Shown one piece after another: positions 11,830 through 24,792 of a stretch of 64,000 nucleotides of DNA. Source of the DNA: Dreissena polymorpha (lineage: Eukaryota; Mollusca; Bivalvia; Myida; Dreissenidae); assembly GCF_020536995.1 (NCBI RefSeq), contig NC_068360.1:85402840-85466839 (forward strand), in the 5' to 3' direction. Both the position numbers and the translations under genes were made by a program. Positions within the stretch are counted from its first letter, which is position 1, and every line of letters starts with the position of its first letter. Below the pieces are notes generated by a model. That model saw nothing but the letters and a program-made list of their open reading frames with translations, made no database searches and was not told the DNA's origin.

Positions 11830-12280
11830 AAAGATTCAAGCATCTCCTTAATATGTTGACGCACTTCCTCATACATGCCAGGAGGAATCCTGCGGTATGG
11901 CTGCTTGAAAGGGACATGGTTGTCAAGAGTTATATGATGTTTAACCAAATTACAGTGGCCAATATCAGAAGGGCCTGTCGAAAAAACATGTTTCCAATTT
12001 CAAGGACTTGCCGAGCTCTAAGAATCTGTTCAGGTGTCAAATTAGAAGCATCAATTTTGATACCCAATTCATCCAGAGTTTTGGAAACCTGTGAAGGCTG
12101 ATTTACTGAAGGAGAAAAAGGGGAAGAAGTAATGTCATCAACCACAGTGACTTCATTAACAACACAAATAGGAGTCTTTGGCTTAATGAAAACTGGTTTT
12201 GCGGTCATGTTACACACTCTAACGGGAATTTTGGCATACTTGCCATGTTGTGGAAGTTTTACCACATGAGGTCTGACAAT
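11830..12280 (-). mobile_element. Fossil start of reverse transcriptase region
   Basis: The minus-strand text includes PYRRIPPGMYEEVRQHIKE, the entry to Ty3/gypsy reverse transcriptase, preceded by a linker following protease. The catalytic palm is absent here. Fossil part of family B. Confidence 0.7.
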
Positions 12281-12816
12281 CAATGGACTATCATCTGAAA
12301 GATTTCAACTTTCTGAATGGTGTGTCTAATCCCTCTCAAACTTCCACTAAATGAGATAGACTTATAAGGTTTCACTTCAACCGTGTGTTCCTTGGTGGAA
12401 AAAACAGTTGCTGGTTTACAAACCAAAGTGTCAAAGGCCATCTGCCAAGCATCAGGTAGCTCTAGTTCAGCTGAGACTGACTTACATCGACGGATGATAT
12501 TAGTGCCCAAAATAACAGGACAAAATGAACTAGACTGGGTGTCTGGAACAACTAAAACAGGCAAAGCTAAATCAAAATTCAACAGGGGAGTAGAAATGGA
12601 GGTTTCAATATAACCAAGTATTTTTAACTGGTTTCCATTTGCAACAGAAACATTCAAATCAATACCCAATTTGGATATATCACAGAGAGGAGGTTTATTT
12701 GGAAGAGACTGGTAAAATGAATTTGATACAGTAGAAACCATGGAACCAGTATCAAGTAAAGCAACAGCAGGAACTGAATGAAAAACACTATTGGTTTGAT
12801 TAGACTCACCGACCAA
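12280..12816 (-). mobile_element. Fossil retroviral-type aspartic protease region
   Basis: AVALLDTGSMVSTVSNSFYQ carries the DTG active-site motif of retropepsins in the usual context, followed by VILGTNIIRR as in Ty3/gypsy proteases. It lies between gag and the reverse transcriptase start. Fossil part of family B. Confidence 0.8.
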
Positions 12817-12911
12817 ACGATCTGCAACAGAAGAACTTGTTTGAGAAACATATGAAACATTGGAATGGCCTTGATATTCACCTACCTCTGGGCGGCCGCT
12901 AACAGAGGTGG

Positions 12912-14000
12912 TTAAACTTTTGGGTACCTGATTCCTCCCCTACCTCGGTAGCCATTTCCTCGCCCGCGAACATTGTTGGGTTGTTGATTATTCTGCTGCG
13001 AGGTAGGAAATGGAGGGTACACAGATTGCTGGACCCGAGGCCGCTGTGAAAAAGAAGGTTGTATAGACATAGAATCCAGTCTCTTCATAATATCATCAAA
13101 CCGCTGGTCCACATTGGATTGAATCCCTGAAACCAGAGAATTGAAGTTTAAGTCTAAACCCTTGAGTTGTTTTTGCATATCCGGAGGTTGAATTTGAACA
13201 TGTGAATGGGCCCTAGTTTTTGGAGGGTTGGACAACTTTAATTCTCTTTTAACCTGCCGGATATCCTTAAGAAGCTGGTCATAGTGTTGGGAAGAATCGA
13301 GCTTATGCCGAGTGCTGCTCTTTAATGCCTCTGAGTGAAGGCCTGACCACAAGCGCTCGCACATAAGCTCATTCTTTGCTGAGCGAGGAAGGTGACCACC
13401 TTCGAACGCCTGCTCCAGAATGGCCTCCAACCTACATGCAAATGAAGTAACTGTTTCTTCAAGCTTTTGGGAGGCATTGAAAAAATCCTTCATGGTGATA
13501 CCCTTACGGGCTGGCTCAGCAAAATTAACATCTAATTTTTGAAAAATCAGATCAACAGAGGCTGAGTCACCCAAAGAAACAACAAGTTTTCGGGCCGTTC
13601 CCCTCAAAGAATTTCTGATGGCCTGAAGAACTTGTGACGAAGTGTAAGTACTATCTTGCATCAGACACCTCACTTCGTGACGCCATTCGTAGAACGTTAT
13701 CTCATTCCTAGGAACCGGATCTTCCCCTGAAAAAAAGGGTATTTTAGGAATGTGGCCACTTGACAAGAGAACAGGTTGGTTTCCAGAAGGGGAGGAAGGG
13801 GGTTGGATTGGTGTAGTAACAAATGGCAATTTTTTTGGTTTTGTTCCTACTTGCTTTGCAGCATAAGGGGTCCCCTTTGGATGAAATTCGTATTTATTGG
13901 ATAGTATTTCCAACATTTCTTCCTCAGTTGGTCTTCCCCCCACAGCACATTGCTGTTCTTCCATATCCACTATGGAATGATTCATATTCAAATAAAAATA
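12912..14000 (-). mobile_element. Fossil gag, PNMA-like
   Basis: The minus-strand frame contains PKIPFFSGEDPVPRNEITFY followed by WRHEVRCLM and SLRGTARKLVVSLG, the capsid pattern shared by PNMA-type gag proteins of Ty3/gypsy elements, and ends in a glycine/arginine-rich tail (RGRGNGYRGRGG). An open frame of over 350 residues remains. Fossil part of family B. Confidence 0.75.
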
Positions 14001-14054
14001 AAAAACAATAGACAGAAATGAAAAAAATACTTTAGGTACAAGGGCAATGTACAA

Positions 14055-15724
14055 ATTTATATAAAATCAAGTCAAATTTTAAATCCCAAATAATGAACTT
14101 TGTGGCACTCAGGTCCTCAACTGCGACCTAAATTAATAATAGCTGAAAAGAATGACTATTACATTTTGGCACATCAACTCTTGAGCTGTAAATAAAATGA
14201 AATAGTTATACAATACAAATATCAAATTAAAATGCATGAACTTGCCCTTAGATAAGTGAAAATGTCATAAAAACAAAATAACTAAACGCTATTAACAAAA
14301 TCTTATGTGACACTGTATATTTAAAAAAAACAGTTTGGGAGACACGCTTTCTAAATGTTAAATAGAATGTGAACAATTTAATTTCACTTTTTTACCAGAA
14401 ACAGTTGAATGTCCTTATATTTACAAATGCGAACTGGTTTATAATACAAAACTCTATAAACAAATACGGGACTTGCAGAATATATCAACACAATATATCA
14501 CAAAACAACACAGCTACTAAACGTAATCACTGAACAATGAAAATGGACAACACAACACTGAACTATGACAAATCACAACACTCTCACACGGTGCCCAAAA
14601 AATTGAAAATATTTTAAACACAACAAATGGTTCAAAACAATACAATTTATCGTTTGAGAATTTCAGAATTTTATACTAAACTGGCTTGCAAATAGCCGTT
14701 AAGATTGCTGTTGTAAAGTTTTCAGAAGCTGATATTCTAATTTGAAGGTAACTGAAGAATTTCAATCAATATTTACAGGAAAAACACACATTAATACAGA
14801 ATAGGAATTTTTAAAATGTCTTTCTACAACACGATATATGTTGAATACCTCTAAAATAATGCAGTTGACACAGTTTTAAAATCACAAATCACTCGGAAGA
14901 ATTTCTAACCTTGCAATGACAAATATTTCCGGGTCGCGAAATTATGTGACAACTCTAGAGTTTTAGTTAATATAATCAATAAAATTACGATATAGGTATA
15001 ACAATAAAATAAAAAGCAGTTTTAAACAAAAATTTGAATTGAAACTTACAATTTATACCCCCAATTACAGCGATCTGAGATACATAAATTGCTTACGTTA
15101 GGTTTGTTTGTATGTGTCACCGGAAAGGAACTTTTTACGTATCAATGCACATAAAGTTAGCGTAAACCGTCAACAATAAAATAGTGCAAGAAACAAAGTA
15201 AAAAAAGAACGATAATTGTAGCAACTTACGTTTCCATCCACAAATCCACATAAAATAATTTACACAATAAGAATTTTTAGCACAATGTCACAATACAATC
15301 CTCTTCGTCAGGAAACTGACAAGGTCACAGGTCACTTCGTCGCGTGAGGTAACGAAACACACGTAAACAGCACGGGTTGCAATGTTCGGGTCTTCTCGCG
15401 AAGAAAATAAAGAAATAATACAATTTTAGAGTTAGCAAGTTCGTTGAAGAACTTCAATCACAATTGACGAATTTTCTGGTCTTAACACAATGCACTTTAG
15501 AGTTAATAAGTTCGTTGAAGAACTTTCAACAGAGGACAAAAAAAAATCTTATCCACTCGGTCTCGGAGGCACTACACGAAACAGTCCATGGCGCCGGCAA
15601 GAGTTCCTCAACCTCTGTGGGCTTCCGGGGGGTCCTTAACCTACACTGCTCCGTCAGTGGTCCGCACGTGGTGGTGGAAATATCTCCAACCTGGTTTCTA
15701 GTCGTTTTGCGTCGGGGAGCCAAA
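14055..15724 (-). other. Long leader of the family B element
   Basis: About 1.67 kb between the 5' LTR and gag, AT-rich and without a gene. Immediately inside the LTR the minus strand reads TTTGGCTCCCCGACGC, a plausible primer-binding site of the TGGC-type. Confidence 0.55.
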
Positions 15725-15725
15725 T

Positions 15726-16289
15726 ATAGTAGGGTAGGGGTTTAAATAAATAGAAACGCCGCTCAAGGTTCGATATTTATGTGACTGTCCGAATGTATAT
15801 CGGAATTCTCGTATATATGTATTTATACATATAACAGAACAAAGAAACATAAAAAAAACAATTAACACATTTCACAACCTTCCAAACATAAATACATTAT
15901 TTCAAAATAATATTAAATTCATTTTCATTGCAGATAAGTAAATAAATGCAAATACAAATAACTTCAAACTCACCAGGTTGGTAAAATATAATAAAAGTTG
16001 CAATACAAGTTTGTCTTGCGACAGCTAGAGAGCAAAAGAAAGCATGGTCAGTAATTTTCTCTGAATTTCACAAAGGGTTTTGGAACTGACCAATAAGAAT
16101 CTTGTTTCTTTGAATTCTCTCATTCTCACTGGACAAAACATATATGACATCACGGTACATGGTTGGACGCACACAGGACAAGGGACTTAATCTCACAAGA
16201 GAAGCAAATGGACACTTACAAGACAAGGGGCATAAACACTTGTACAGAGACATAGACACATGCAGTAACACAGAGTGACCTATCCTACA
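15726..16289 (-). repeat. LTR of family B, right (5') copy
   Basis: Direct repeat of 8441-9006; on the minus strand it runs from TGTAGGATAGG to CCCTACCCTACTA. Followed by the TACAT flank. Confidence 0.8.
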
Positions 16290-16294
16290 TACAT

Positions 16295-17280
16295 CCCTTC
16301 TTTTTACAAAAAGGGTTAAAAAATATAGCATGATATAGTTAATATTTCAGATCATCATCGTTCACATACAGGAAGAAGTAGCAATATTGGGTGTAAAAGT
16401 TCCATATTACAAAGCTTGGTTATTTATGTGATTGCTTAAAAATAATTCAATACAAATATCAATCAACAAACCAAATATTGCTGATGCAAATTATATAAAT
16501 GTACAAAGGCTTACGTAAACTACAAATATTCCAAAGACAGTGTGATCTTGTCCGTTTAAAACTTCTGAGCTACATCTCGTCAAACATATTGATAAAATGT
16601 TCTATACATAAACAAGAGATACGTATCGATTTTAACTCCTTTCTCACAGGACAATGTTGCAAAAGTAGATCAAGTGCATACCTCAGCGACACAAGAAAAA
16701 CATTTGTTTACAAAACATTATGAAATGACAATATGGTACATGAAGGTAATACACACACATACAGTTCTATGAGTTCCTCGCAGTGGATACCTCCTCTATG
16801 GATTAATGATAGCCACTACAGTTACAAGAACAATCATTCCACTTCTGGAAGTGGACGGATGATCTGCTTTAACTGCATCTAATTGAATGAAAATCAGGGC
16901 AACGTTAAACCAAAATGACCATTTTATATATTGATTAAAGCTTTAAAAAAGTCAAAGAAAATGTGATGATTCAAAATCAAATAAAAAATAATATCCGAAT
17001 CGATCAGAATCACGTGGTATGGTATTGCGGTTTCTTTTGGGGTGTTATCTCATTTGTGGCGTTACGCCCGTCGGTCTGATATCTCATTATAAAGCGCTGT
17101 TCCAGCATACACCTTCTATTAACAGTGCAGTGACTAGGATATCGGTACCGGTAGTTGAATCATGCGTGATGTTGTTGATAAAACATACGTTTGGCAGGGT
17201 TAACATTTTTAACCGAGCATCCACTGTCCAGGTCGAGGCTTACATATTAACATATATTGCAAAAACATCCAGTTTCTGAA
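16295..17280. other. Intergenic or intronic, no gene recognised
   Basis: Its left edge (CCCTTCTTTTTAC) continues the family A sequence interrupted at 8440. The remainder has only short frames without recognisable domains. Confidence 0.4.
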
Positions 17281-17321
17281 ATAATAATAATAATAATAAT
17301 AAATAATAATAATAATAATCA
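17281..17321. repeat. (AAT)n microsatellite
   Basis: About 13 AAT/ATA units with one interruption. Confidence 0.95.
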
Positions 17322-17473
17322 GCAGCATAAGCATCATCATTATCGTCATCAAATTACTATGATTATACTCTTTCTATAATAAATGTTATTATTGGGGACA
17401 AAGTAAGACATATTTAATAAGAATACTGGTGTATGATAAATATCAAATATAAACTCCGCATATTGAATCATAC

Positions 17474-18094
17474 CCATACTTCGGTTTTTCTCAATCATCT
17501 CTTCGCAGTTTCTTTGCGCTCGCCTCGCCTTTTTTGCAGCCTTCTTCACTCTACGAATATCATAAGCCATTTCCTTTTTTGTCCCTTTAAGTAACGCAAA
17601 TGCGTCGTCAGTAAGACATTGTTTTAGTTCTATGTAGATCCCTTCCATGTCCACACCTATTAAGTTAGGTGGTTCATTTGACGCGCAGCGAAAATAAGTT
17701 GGTCTACAATTCGATGTGTTCAACAGCTGTTCAGTTTCATTTATTAAAGTTGTCGGAGCATCGGCGAAACTAACGTCACAATTTGAGAATGTTGTCTTTA
17801 CATATGTTTGAACCTCACGGCTTTCAATAGATTTAATTCGTGTTTGTTCTGCATCACGTTTTTCTTTGCGACCGGTAAGAACTTCGAGTATTGTACAGGT
17901 CGTGTCTTCATTTTCGGTTTTGACACATTTAGCTGAGGTTTGTTCCATGTCATGGTTTTGCCGTAGAGCGTTTTGAATGTGGTATGTTGTTTTACAGTTT
18001 GTTTGATCACCATCGCGTATTTCGGACAAGTTAATCGATTCTTTGTCAAAATCGCAGCAATTTTCATTGTATCTAGTAGAGCTGTCCTGTCTCT
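17474..18094 (-). CDS. Probable exon of the p190-like gene, unrecognised charged region
   Basis: An open frame of more than 200 codons follows a good acceptor (TATTTTTACAG, ending at 18,095). It either splices at a GTATGA donor (17,473) or runs to a stop near 17,349. The translation is rich in Thr, Glu, Asn and Lys, with a basic helix-like stretch (RRVKKAAKKARRAQR) preceded by DMEGIYIELKQ. I do not recognise a domain. In p190 proteins a long variable linker lies here, between pG2 and GAP. The phase from the 19.5 kb exon does not fit this frame directly, so an exon in between, or membership in another gene, is possible. Confidence 0.5.
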
Positions 18095-19542
18095 CTGTAA
18101 AAATACGCACTTCTGCGTTTCTATGTATAAATTACAATATTAATCAAGAGTGAAATTAATCTTTGTCGTACAAACAAATGATCTGAATATTTATGATATT
18201 ATGAATTGCAATCTTCTAGAAGAAACAGCAGTTACAGATGTATTTTACCGTCAAGGACCATGTGGGCTCCTGTACTATTGCGCGCTATGTCCAAATCGAT
18301 GGCTTTGTGGGTTGGCATGGCCTTCGAAACGTCTCTGAAAGGTATATACAATTGATATTTTATCTTAAATTGTCAAGTAATTACATATCCGTATATGGCC
18401 ATAACGCATTTTCAATTACCATAAAAATACACGGCAACAGGAATATCGGTTTTGTTGCTTCTCGGATATACAATATATATCAACACAGTGATTTATCGCA
18501 TTCAATTTTCGATAATTATTTGACAAAAAAGTCAGATTTAATTGTTAAATGCGTTTTTATGTCCAAATGAAAGCTCCAAAAAGCGAGCGTAACCAAAAGT
18601 GCGTTGAATCCAGCATTCTGATAAATCACTATATAAATAAGGCCCCTTTTTATGACTAACTTTATTGTTTGCATTAGTACATAGCAAGTATAGGAAATGC
18701 GAAAGCTTTGTTAATAATTCATTGCAACGAACGGAGAGGTGCATGACAGAAGAATCAAAAGTACTTAGGAAGTTAAACATTTGACATTAATAGTAATGTC
18801 ACCGATGTATTTTTATGTTTACAGAGGCAAACTGAAATCAAGTTTGTACAACACTAATAATACTTACCGATGTAGCACATGTACCATTGACCTTTATATA
18901 ATCTTAAATGTAATCTTCTGATTTTTAATTGTTGTGGATGCAACAAAATATTTAAGTATTTGGTTAATTAAATTTATGTTTTTACGTAATGCTTACAAAA
19001 TGAAATTGTTCTTCCAGATCTTTTAAGCATATATAAATATTTTCACAGACATACTGTTTTTCTCTCTATTCCATTACGCATTATGTCTTACAACATTTAT
19101 ACATAATTGTATAAATTGCATAATTGTGCGAAGAAGGATCTTTATTAAAATAGTGTATTTTAAATTAAATAATAAATAAATATATAATAAAACATATTTA
19201 TATTATTGTTAAGTAATAAATTATAAACAAAGTTATAAGAAATACTATTATTCTTGAACACTTATTTTTAGAATTTATGTTTGCAGGTGCATTCATTTAT
19301 CCCATAGCTAATTGTATATTCTATTTATAATCTTTAGGATATTATGGGCCGAAATGAACTAATTCTAATGTGTAAACTTAATTAAACAAAAATGGTCTAC
19401 AACATGTATGTATGTGTGCGTAGGTAAAATATGCAATACAGAATAACAACGTAGGCAACATGTATCTAATAATTCAATACATAAATTCAAAAATACTAGT
19501 AATATACAACATGTACTGTACATTGCAATACATATTCTTTAC
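18095..19542 (-). other. Intron or intergenic
   Basis: AT-rich, with no exon that I can support. Confidence 0.4.
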
Positions 19543-19656
19543 CTTTGTTTGCAGAATATTTTCTCTGATGAAGTTACGCTGCTGTCTGTATCAGCAAAAT
19601 TATTTTCGGACAGTGTTGAACTTCTTTTACTATCAAAACTTGGATCATCACTTGAA
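19543..19656 (-). CDS. Probable exon: Ser/Asp-rich linker of the p190-like protein
   Basis: Bounded by an AG acceptor (GTTACTATCAG) and a GTAAAG donor. Translates as SSDDPSFDSKRSS then TDSSVTSSEKIFCKQ, a disordered Ser-rich segment like the linker after pG2 in p190 proteins. Its phase matches the 21.4 kb exon when that is read as DETTSRSSSPKSDQSEQ. Confidence 0.55.
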
Positions 19657-19659
19657 CTG

Positions 19660-21380
19660 ATAGTAACATAAAACAAAATGACCATACCTAAGCAAGCTAG
19701 TTATTTATCGTTATACATGAGAAAAGGTACTGCAATAGTAAGTTAAATAATTATAAGTGAGCAGTTATTAATACATGCTTATTTAGACTCCACTGTATCA
19801 CCTAGAAGGTCAATATTGTATCTTGGACGCTTTTTATAGTGATCTTGAAATTTTGATTTTGAATTTATTACTCAGGAAGAGTAACCAAATATAGCCACAG
19901 ACGCGTTTGAAACAGCAATTTAGGAATGTTATGGCATACATGCCCCTTTAACACTAGAAAACAGCTTTGAAGTTCAGACTTGAAAAAAACTACAGTTTTT
20001 TAATGAAAATAATTGTGTTCAACAAATCGAAGAAGACCAAGTTTGACAGAAACGCTAGGAATATATTACGTAATATCAAGCAAATATGTCAGATAAGTCT
20101 CGAAACATTTTGTGTTACTGATGTGTGGGTTTCGCTCCAACTGCCTCAGCTGAAATGGCCATTAACGTCAAGCTTTTCCACATACGCGTCACAGTTTCAT
20201 GTACACGATATCGTTGAAAAGATTTTTTCATTGGATAGGTTTTTAATTTTATTAAGATCTCCTTATTTGCTCAAAAGTTAAAATATAACATAAACATTTT
20301 TTCGGTACAGAGCCATAATTCCGACATTAATAAGCAACTCATAATGAAGGTTAAAAATATATTACACTTAAAAGATACTGGTCTTTTAATGTATGTTAAC
20401 TGTAAGAAAATGCCGCCGCTCGCTGATTCCCAAAATTGAGTTAAATAGCTGCTGAATAACCACAACAATGCTGGTATTTTGTGGTACTTTACTATTTAAC
20501 GTTCACGGAGCCGTTTGAACATCTCATATTAACCTAAAACGGATATGACTACGTTTACCCCCAATTATTTAACACTATAAATAATTGTTTACAAATGTTT
20601 AATGACGTAACGAATACTGACATATATGGGAATCAGAACTATTGCTTTGCAATCTAAATGATGTACAGTATAAATGGTAACTTTGCATTATAGCTTATAA
20701 GTCACGTATCAGGTACCCAACTATGATGTTAATATTTTTATTCTGAAAAAAAATGTTAATGACCCAACGTGCAGATAACAATTTACGTTGTAAATAACAC
20801 TACAACATTTGTGGGCTTTAATTGAAATAAAGGTAAACATAAAATATTATATATTTTACACATCAATAAAACTATTTCTTATACCCCTCTCCCACAAAAG
20901 ACAAGTTTAGCAAGCCCATCATTAACCTAGATTGATTATGACGGCATTGTTTTAATACGGATGATTGACTTCGGAGTGAAACAGTCACACATTTTGTTAT
21001 TAGCATATGCATCAGAAGATTCTCTTCGTTTAAATTGTCCCGTTTGGTTATGAAGCTGTTGTACGATTACTTTGTATATCTTCTTTAAGTTGATTTGCCC
21101 TGCTTGCAAATCAGTACTATGAATGTGTACTAATTATTAATGGTATACATGGTTTTGCATCTATTTCTATACAAATATGCATATGCTACTCGAGCTTTCA
21201 AATTTGCGATTGTGTTTTTCTGTCCAATTCACTCTATAAACGAAATAATATTTTTAACTTATTTTGAATATTCAAGTATTTCAATGATATGTACAGGTCG
21301 GTGTTCAAAGCTATTGATAGCTTATTTTGATTTGAAATAAATCTCCGAATGTATTTATGTTTTTTTTCTGAAATTGAATT
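19660..21380 (-). other. Intron
   Basis: AT-rich, with no exon, repeat family or RNA gene that I can support. Confidence 0.4.
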
Positions 21381-21383
21381 TAC

Positions 21384-21437
21384 CTCTGTTCCGATTGATC
21401 GCTCTTCGGCGATGATGACCGACTTGTAGTTTCATCT
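21384..21437 (-). CDS. Probable 54-bp exon: Ser-rich linker
   Basis: TTTTTGTTACAG acceptor and GTAAAT donor bound a 54-bp exon (18 codons, phase-preserving) reading DETTSRSSSPKSDQSEQ. The low-complexity Ser/Asp content continues in the 19.5 kb exon. The phase does not match the 22.8 kb exon directly, so a further exon or another donor probably lies in the intervening 1.3 kb. Confidence 0.5.
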
Positions 21438-21439
21438 CT

Positions 21440-22780
21440 GTAACAAAAATAACATGTGTGGATAACGGTTGAATAGCGAGAAGTTCGTCTAAGGAAAATA
21501 CATTTCAAATTAATGAATGATAATTATAAAGTACGAAATGAGCATTTTGATTCAATACACTACATTAGCATTATATAATTCGATAAACTTTATAACTGAC
21601 TTCTTCATATAAAAATAATGCAAATGATCAAACACATCAAGAAAACCATGTGCATTCGTAGAAATGCTAAAATGAGATTAATATATGTGTGCAGGAAAAA
21701 ATATGTTTCCTTTTTGGTGCATGTGGATTGTATGTACACAATGTGAAAACAAAGCTGAACAATAAAACAGACACTGTGTTTATAACCATATACTTATTTG
21801 AAAAGCAAGCCGAATAAGTATTTTGTTAATTATTTTAATCAATGTCCTTAATTGAAATCAATGTTCTTAAAAAATGGCAACATGAATCTTTTTTTGATAC
21901 ACACAAATTGCCCTTGAGGGCTATGCAAGACAATTATTTTTGGCGTGCAATAGGATTGGGCGTAAGCAAGTCAAATACGATTTAGGGATCAAGGTACCAT
22001 AGAGAATCATCCACTAGATTAAGAAAAAGAAATACAGCGAATCACTCTATGAGTTACATATCGTGAATAGTTGACCAAAATCATTCCTAATTTGCATCGA
22101 CACAGCAACGTGCACCTAAAAAAATTCTGAAGAGTAAATTTGATTGTTGTTGAGATTGGTATTGGCAACTGGTAAATGTCTTTGCACTATTGCACAGTAA
22201 CGATAGTTTCTATCCTATTTATTCATCTGATTCCTCTTGTATAACCATGTAAAGATGGTTTATTGTTAATTATGAGTTTTCGAGCAAATCATCGGATTTT
22301 ATTTACAAAATAACAGAAAGGATAAGATATATTTTGAAAGCTACAGTTACATGCAGAACTTTGAGATTCGATCAACTTCGACCAAGCGTTATTAAAAACA
22401 AACTTATTTTGATGATATTGCTTACATGCAATGAAGCTGTAAATCGCCAATGATTGACAAGTTCGTGTCGGCAAAAATAACGAACGACATAAGCATTTGT
22501 CTATAGGCTGAAAAAGATAATCAAGGTGATAATGATATAACTCAAAAGGTGTATAAAGCATAACACAAGTATAGCACTAATGTCACAATCAACAAACCAT
22601 TTAAACAACGCGGCTACACTATTTTCTATACCAACATATTGACTACAAACGATCGGAACAAATGATTTAAAAACCAAAGGGTAATTGAAGCAGAAACATG
22701 CCGGGAAAAATAATATTTAGAACATTTAGTCGATAAATAAAAAGATCAAACAATAAAACATTGAGCAAATAAAAGAAAAC
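21440..22780 (-). other. Intron, may hide one small exon
   Basis: A phase mismatch between the flanking exons hints at a small exon that I could not place. Confidence 0.35.
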
Positions 22781-22929
22781 CTGGAGATTTGAAGTATTCC
22801 GGTACTTGGACAGCGACGGGGCGTAAGCCTTCCTCTAATGGTAGCGATTGATGTGCTGACGAAGTACCCGAGTTGCAGTACTGCACCTCAATTAACATCT
22901 TTGGACAGGCCGCACTTTGAATCACTCTT
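22781..22929 (-). CDS. Exon: end of the second pseudoGTPase (pG2)-like region
   Basis: Acceptor CATATTCACAG and donor GTTTTC. The translation RVIQSAACPKMLIEVQYCNS followed by SLPLEEGLRPVAVQ parallels p190 ([20 protein letters not shown], then LTEGEEIAQ). It joins the preceding exon with exact phase, the shared codon giving Arg. Confidence 0.75.
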
Positions 22930-23337
22930 CTGTGAATATGAAATATAAAAAAACATGAAAACGCGGCGCAATGCTTTCCCTTTCAATATAGAACAGATGT
23001 ATGAATAAAGAAAATCTTGCAATGACATTAAAAAATCTTTTTTTCTGATTCATTAGGTTGTATTACATATAATACAATTTTCGAAATATATATTTCTTAG
23101 AAGTTAAATTTAGTTATTGAAGACCAAACCAACCCCACATTTTAGCTTGATCTTTTGTTCACGTGCAATCAATATTGTTTGGTATCTAGTTTAACTATTA
23201 TAAATTCATAAATATTTAGGTATCATCATCCAACATAGACACTTTATTTCAGAGTAGGATGTTAACGAATGTTCACGAAACAAATACATAGCCAATACTT
23301 TTACAATTTAACCTATACATGTATGAATTTTCTTTAC

Positions 23338-23411
23338 CGCAGCGACGTAATTGACGACCGTCGAAATTTGTGATAAACAAAGACGCATCTGTCAAACGGT
23401 ATTTGGTTGAT
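23338..23411 (-). CDS. Exon: pG2-like region, core strand and helix
   Basis: TTTTTTGCAG acceptor and GTAAAG donor. Reads INQIPFDRCVFVYHKFRRSS then ITSLR, matching p190 HGYIVFYSAKRKASLAMLR. Phase 0 on the left and phase 2 on the right, both agreeing with the neighbouring exons. Confidence 0.8.
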
Positions 23412-23816
23412 CTGCAAAAAATTAAACAGGTTCCCTTAATTAATACATATTATTAGTTACATATAGGTCGGGTTAATAATGTCTGAAAACTGAATTTAGC
23501 GTATATCTTTAACGAGACCCATTTAAACACGCACTGTGTCCCAAACTGTAATGATAACGTTCTGTTGTCAATATATTTTGAACAGAAAGACAATTTTGAA
23601 TTATTTGGAAAAAGTGATTTAAAGACAATTTGTCTTCATTTAGCAAGTTTGAGGGTGTGGTACAAAATATAAAAAAAGATTAAAGTGTTATGTCTTTATA
23701 TGTCCATGGATAAAACATTTAGTTAATAAAAAGAGTTTGAACAATAATTATTCAAGGAAACGGGTCCGTTAAACAAACTGGGTACAGGAGGATCCCTATG
23801 ATTTTGCATAACATAC

Positions 23817-24024
23817 CATGCTTTTTGCTTCATGGTAGGATGCAACAGTGAAGAAAACTTTAAAAGATCTCCCATCATCCATTTTGTGCGTAAATGAAAA
23901 CGAATTGAACCCATACTGAGGGACGAAACCCTTGGGTTGCGTTTTGAAGGTTGGCTCATCCAGGAATAGTGACAACACGTCTTCTACGTTGTACAGATCA
24001 CCACAAACCATTGTTATAAGCAAC
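23817..24024 (-). CDS. Exon: start of the pG2-like domain
   Basis: ACTGTTTAG acceptor and GTATGT donor. The text LLITMVCGDLYNVEDVLSLF parallels p190 [20 protein letters not shown], and MDDGRSFKVFFTVASYHEA parallels LHKKRIELTVLSYHSSF. In p190 proteins this region is a catalytically dead GTPase fold. The preceding exon (24,793-24,846) joins in phase directly, so the protein passes from the inter-domain linker straight into pG2 without pG1. Confidence 0.85.
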
Positions 24025-24199
24025 CTAAACAGTGAAAAGAGATTAGTGTGCAGTGTGCGTCAGACAGTTGTTGTCCTGGTTTATATCAAGCAATGTTGTA
24101 ATTAAAGTTGTATTGTGTTATATTTGCAAATCGAATATAATTTTCGTTGATAATCTTTAAATTTGAATTGCGAGGCCTAATGAGTTCAGAGTGTGTTTT

Positions 24200-24720
24200 G
24201 TGATTCAGTCTGTTGTGTTGTACGATTTGTCTTGTATTTAAAAGGCTACTAGTCACTGGCTTTAAATAAAAGCCTGGACGAGATTAACACAAATTTGTCT
24301 TGCGATATTGTCTCATGTTTCATGTGCTTAACATTTGATTAATGAAACACTAGAGACATCCACATGAGGGACACTTTAGTAACTATTTGTCAGTCTTTTA
24401 TTTAAGACAAGTGACCAATAAAAATTATGTTTAGCGTGCAATACATATTTATACTTTTTTCAATACACAGCAAATAACTAAATAATGATGCTTTACTGTT
24501 AATTTGTATGTACACTTAAACGTTTTGTGAATAATTCTGAGTCAATTTTGAGGTTTCTAGCTCATTATAACCGGTTCAAATTCCCAAACAATATCCGAAT
24601 TGACCGATCCAATGTGGTGACCTCAGTTTTATCCATGCTCTTGTGTTTTGTATTGTAACATTGTTTTGTGGCTCACTGTTTGGCAATTGGTTCCCTGCCT
24701 TAATGAAGAAGTCCATGTTA
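24200..24720. mobile_element. Degraded LTR pieces related to family A
   Basis: 24,560-24,720 reads like the minus strand of the family A LTR (GACCGATCCAATGTGGTGAC, TTTGGCAATTGGTTCCCTGC). 24,385-24,430 resembles its plus strand (CTTTTATTTAAGACAAGTGACC), and 24,250-24,290 again its minus strand. Old, strongly diverged fossil pieces in more than one orientation, lying in an intron of the p190-like gene. Confidence 0.5.
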
Positions 24721-24792
24721 TAATAATGGGGTTTTCCTGCAAGTGCAACTGAAGTTTTACGTTGTGTATGTGTAAAAAGAAAAACGTATTAC

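Larger units (their letters stand above)
8441..16289 (-). mobile_element. Ty3/gypsy-type LTR retrotransposon fossil (family B), outer unit
   Basis: Two direct repeats of ~565 bp bound the unit (8441-9006 and 15,726-16,289), with matching TACAT at 8436-8440 and 16,290-16,294 as a likely target duplication. Reading on the minus strand from the right there is a leader, gag, protease and the start of reverse transcriptase, and at the far left the C-terminal end of pol. Between them lie a family A LTR and an RNase H-integrase block in the opposite orientation. The element is broken, with many lesions and a large part of pol missing or rearranged. It is inserted next to the left family A LTR. Confidence 0.8.

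Noticed and set aside
17798-18067. 89-codon frame overlapping the 17.5-18.1 kb exon in another frame
   Set aside because: It would fit the phase of the 19.5 kb exon but is shorter, and lies within a much longer open frame; the longer frame was preferred, with the conflict noted.
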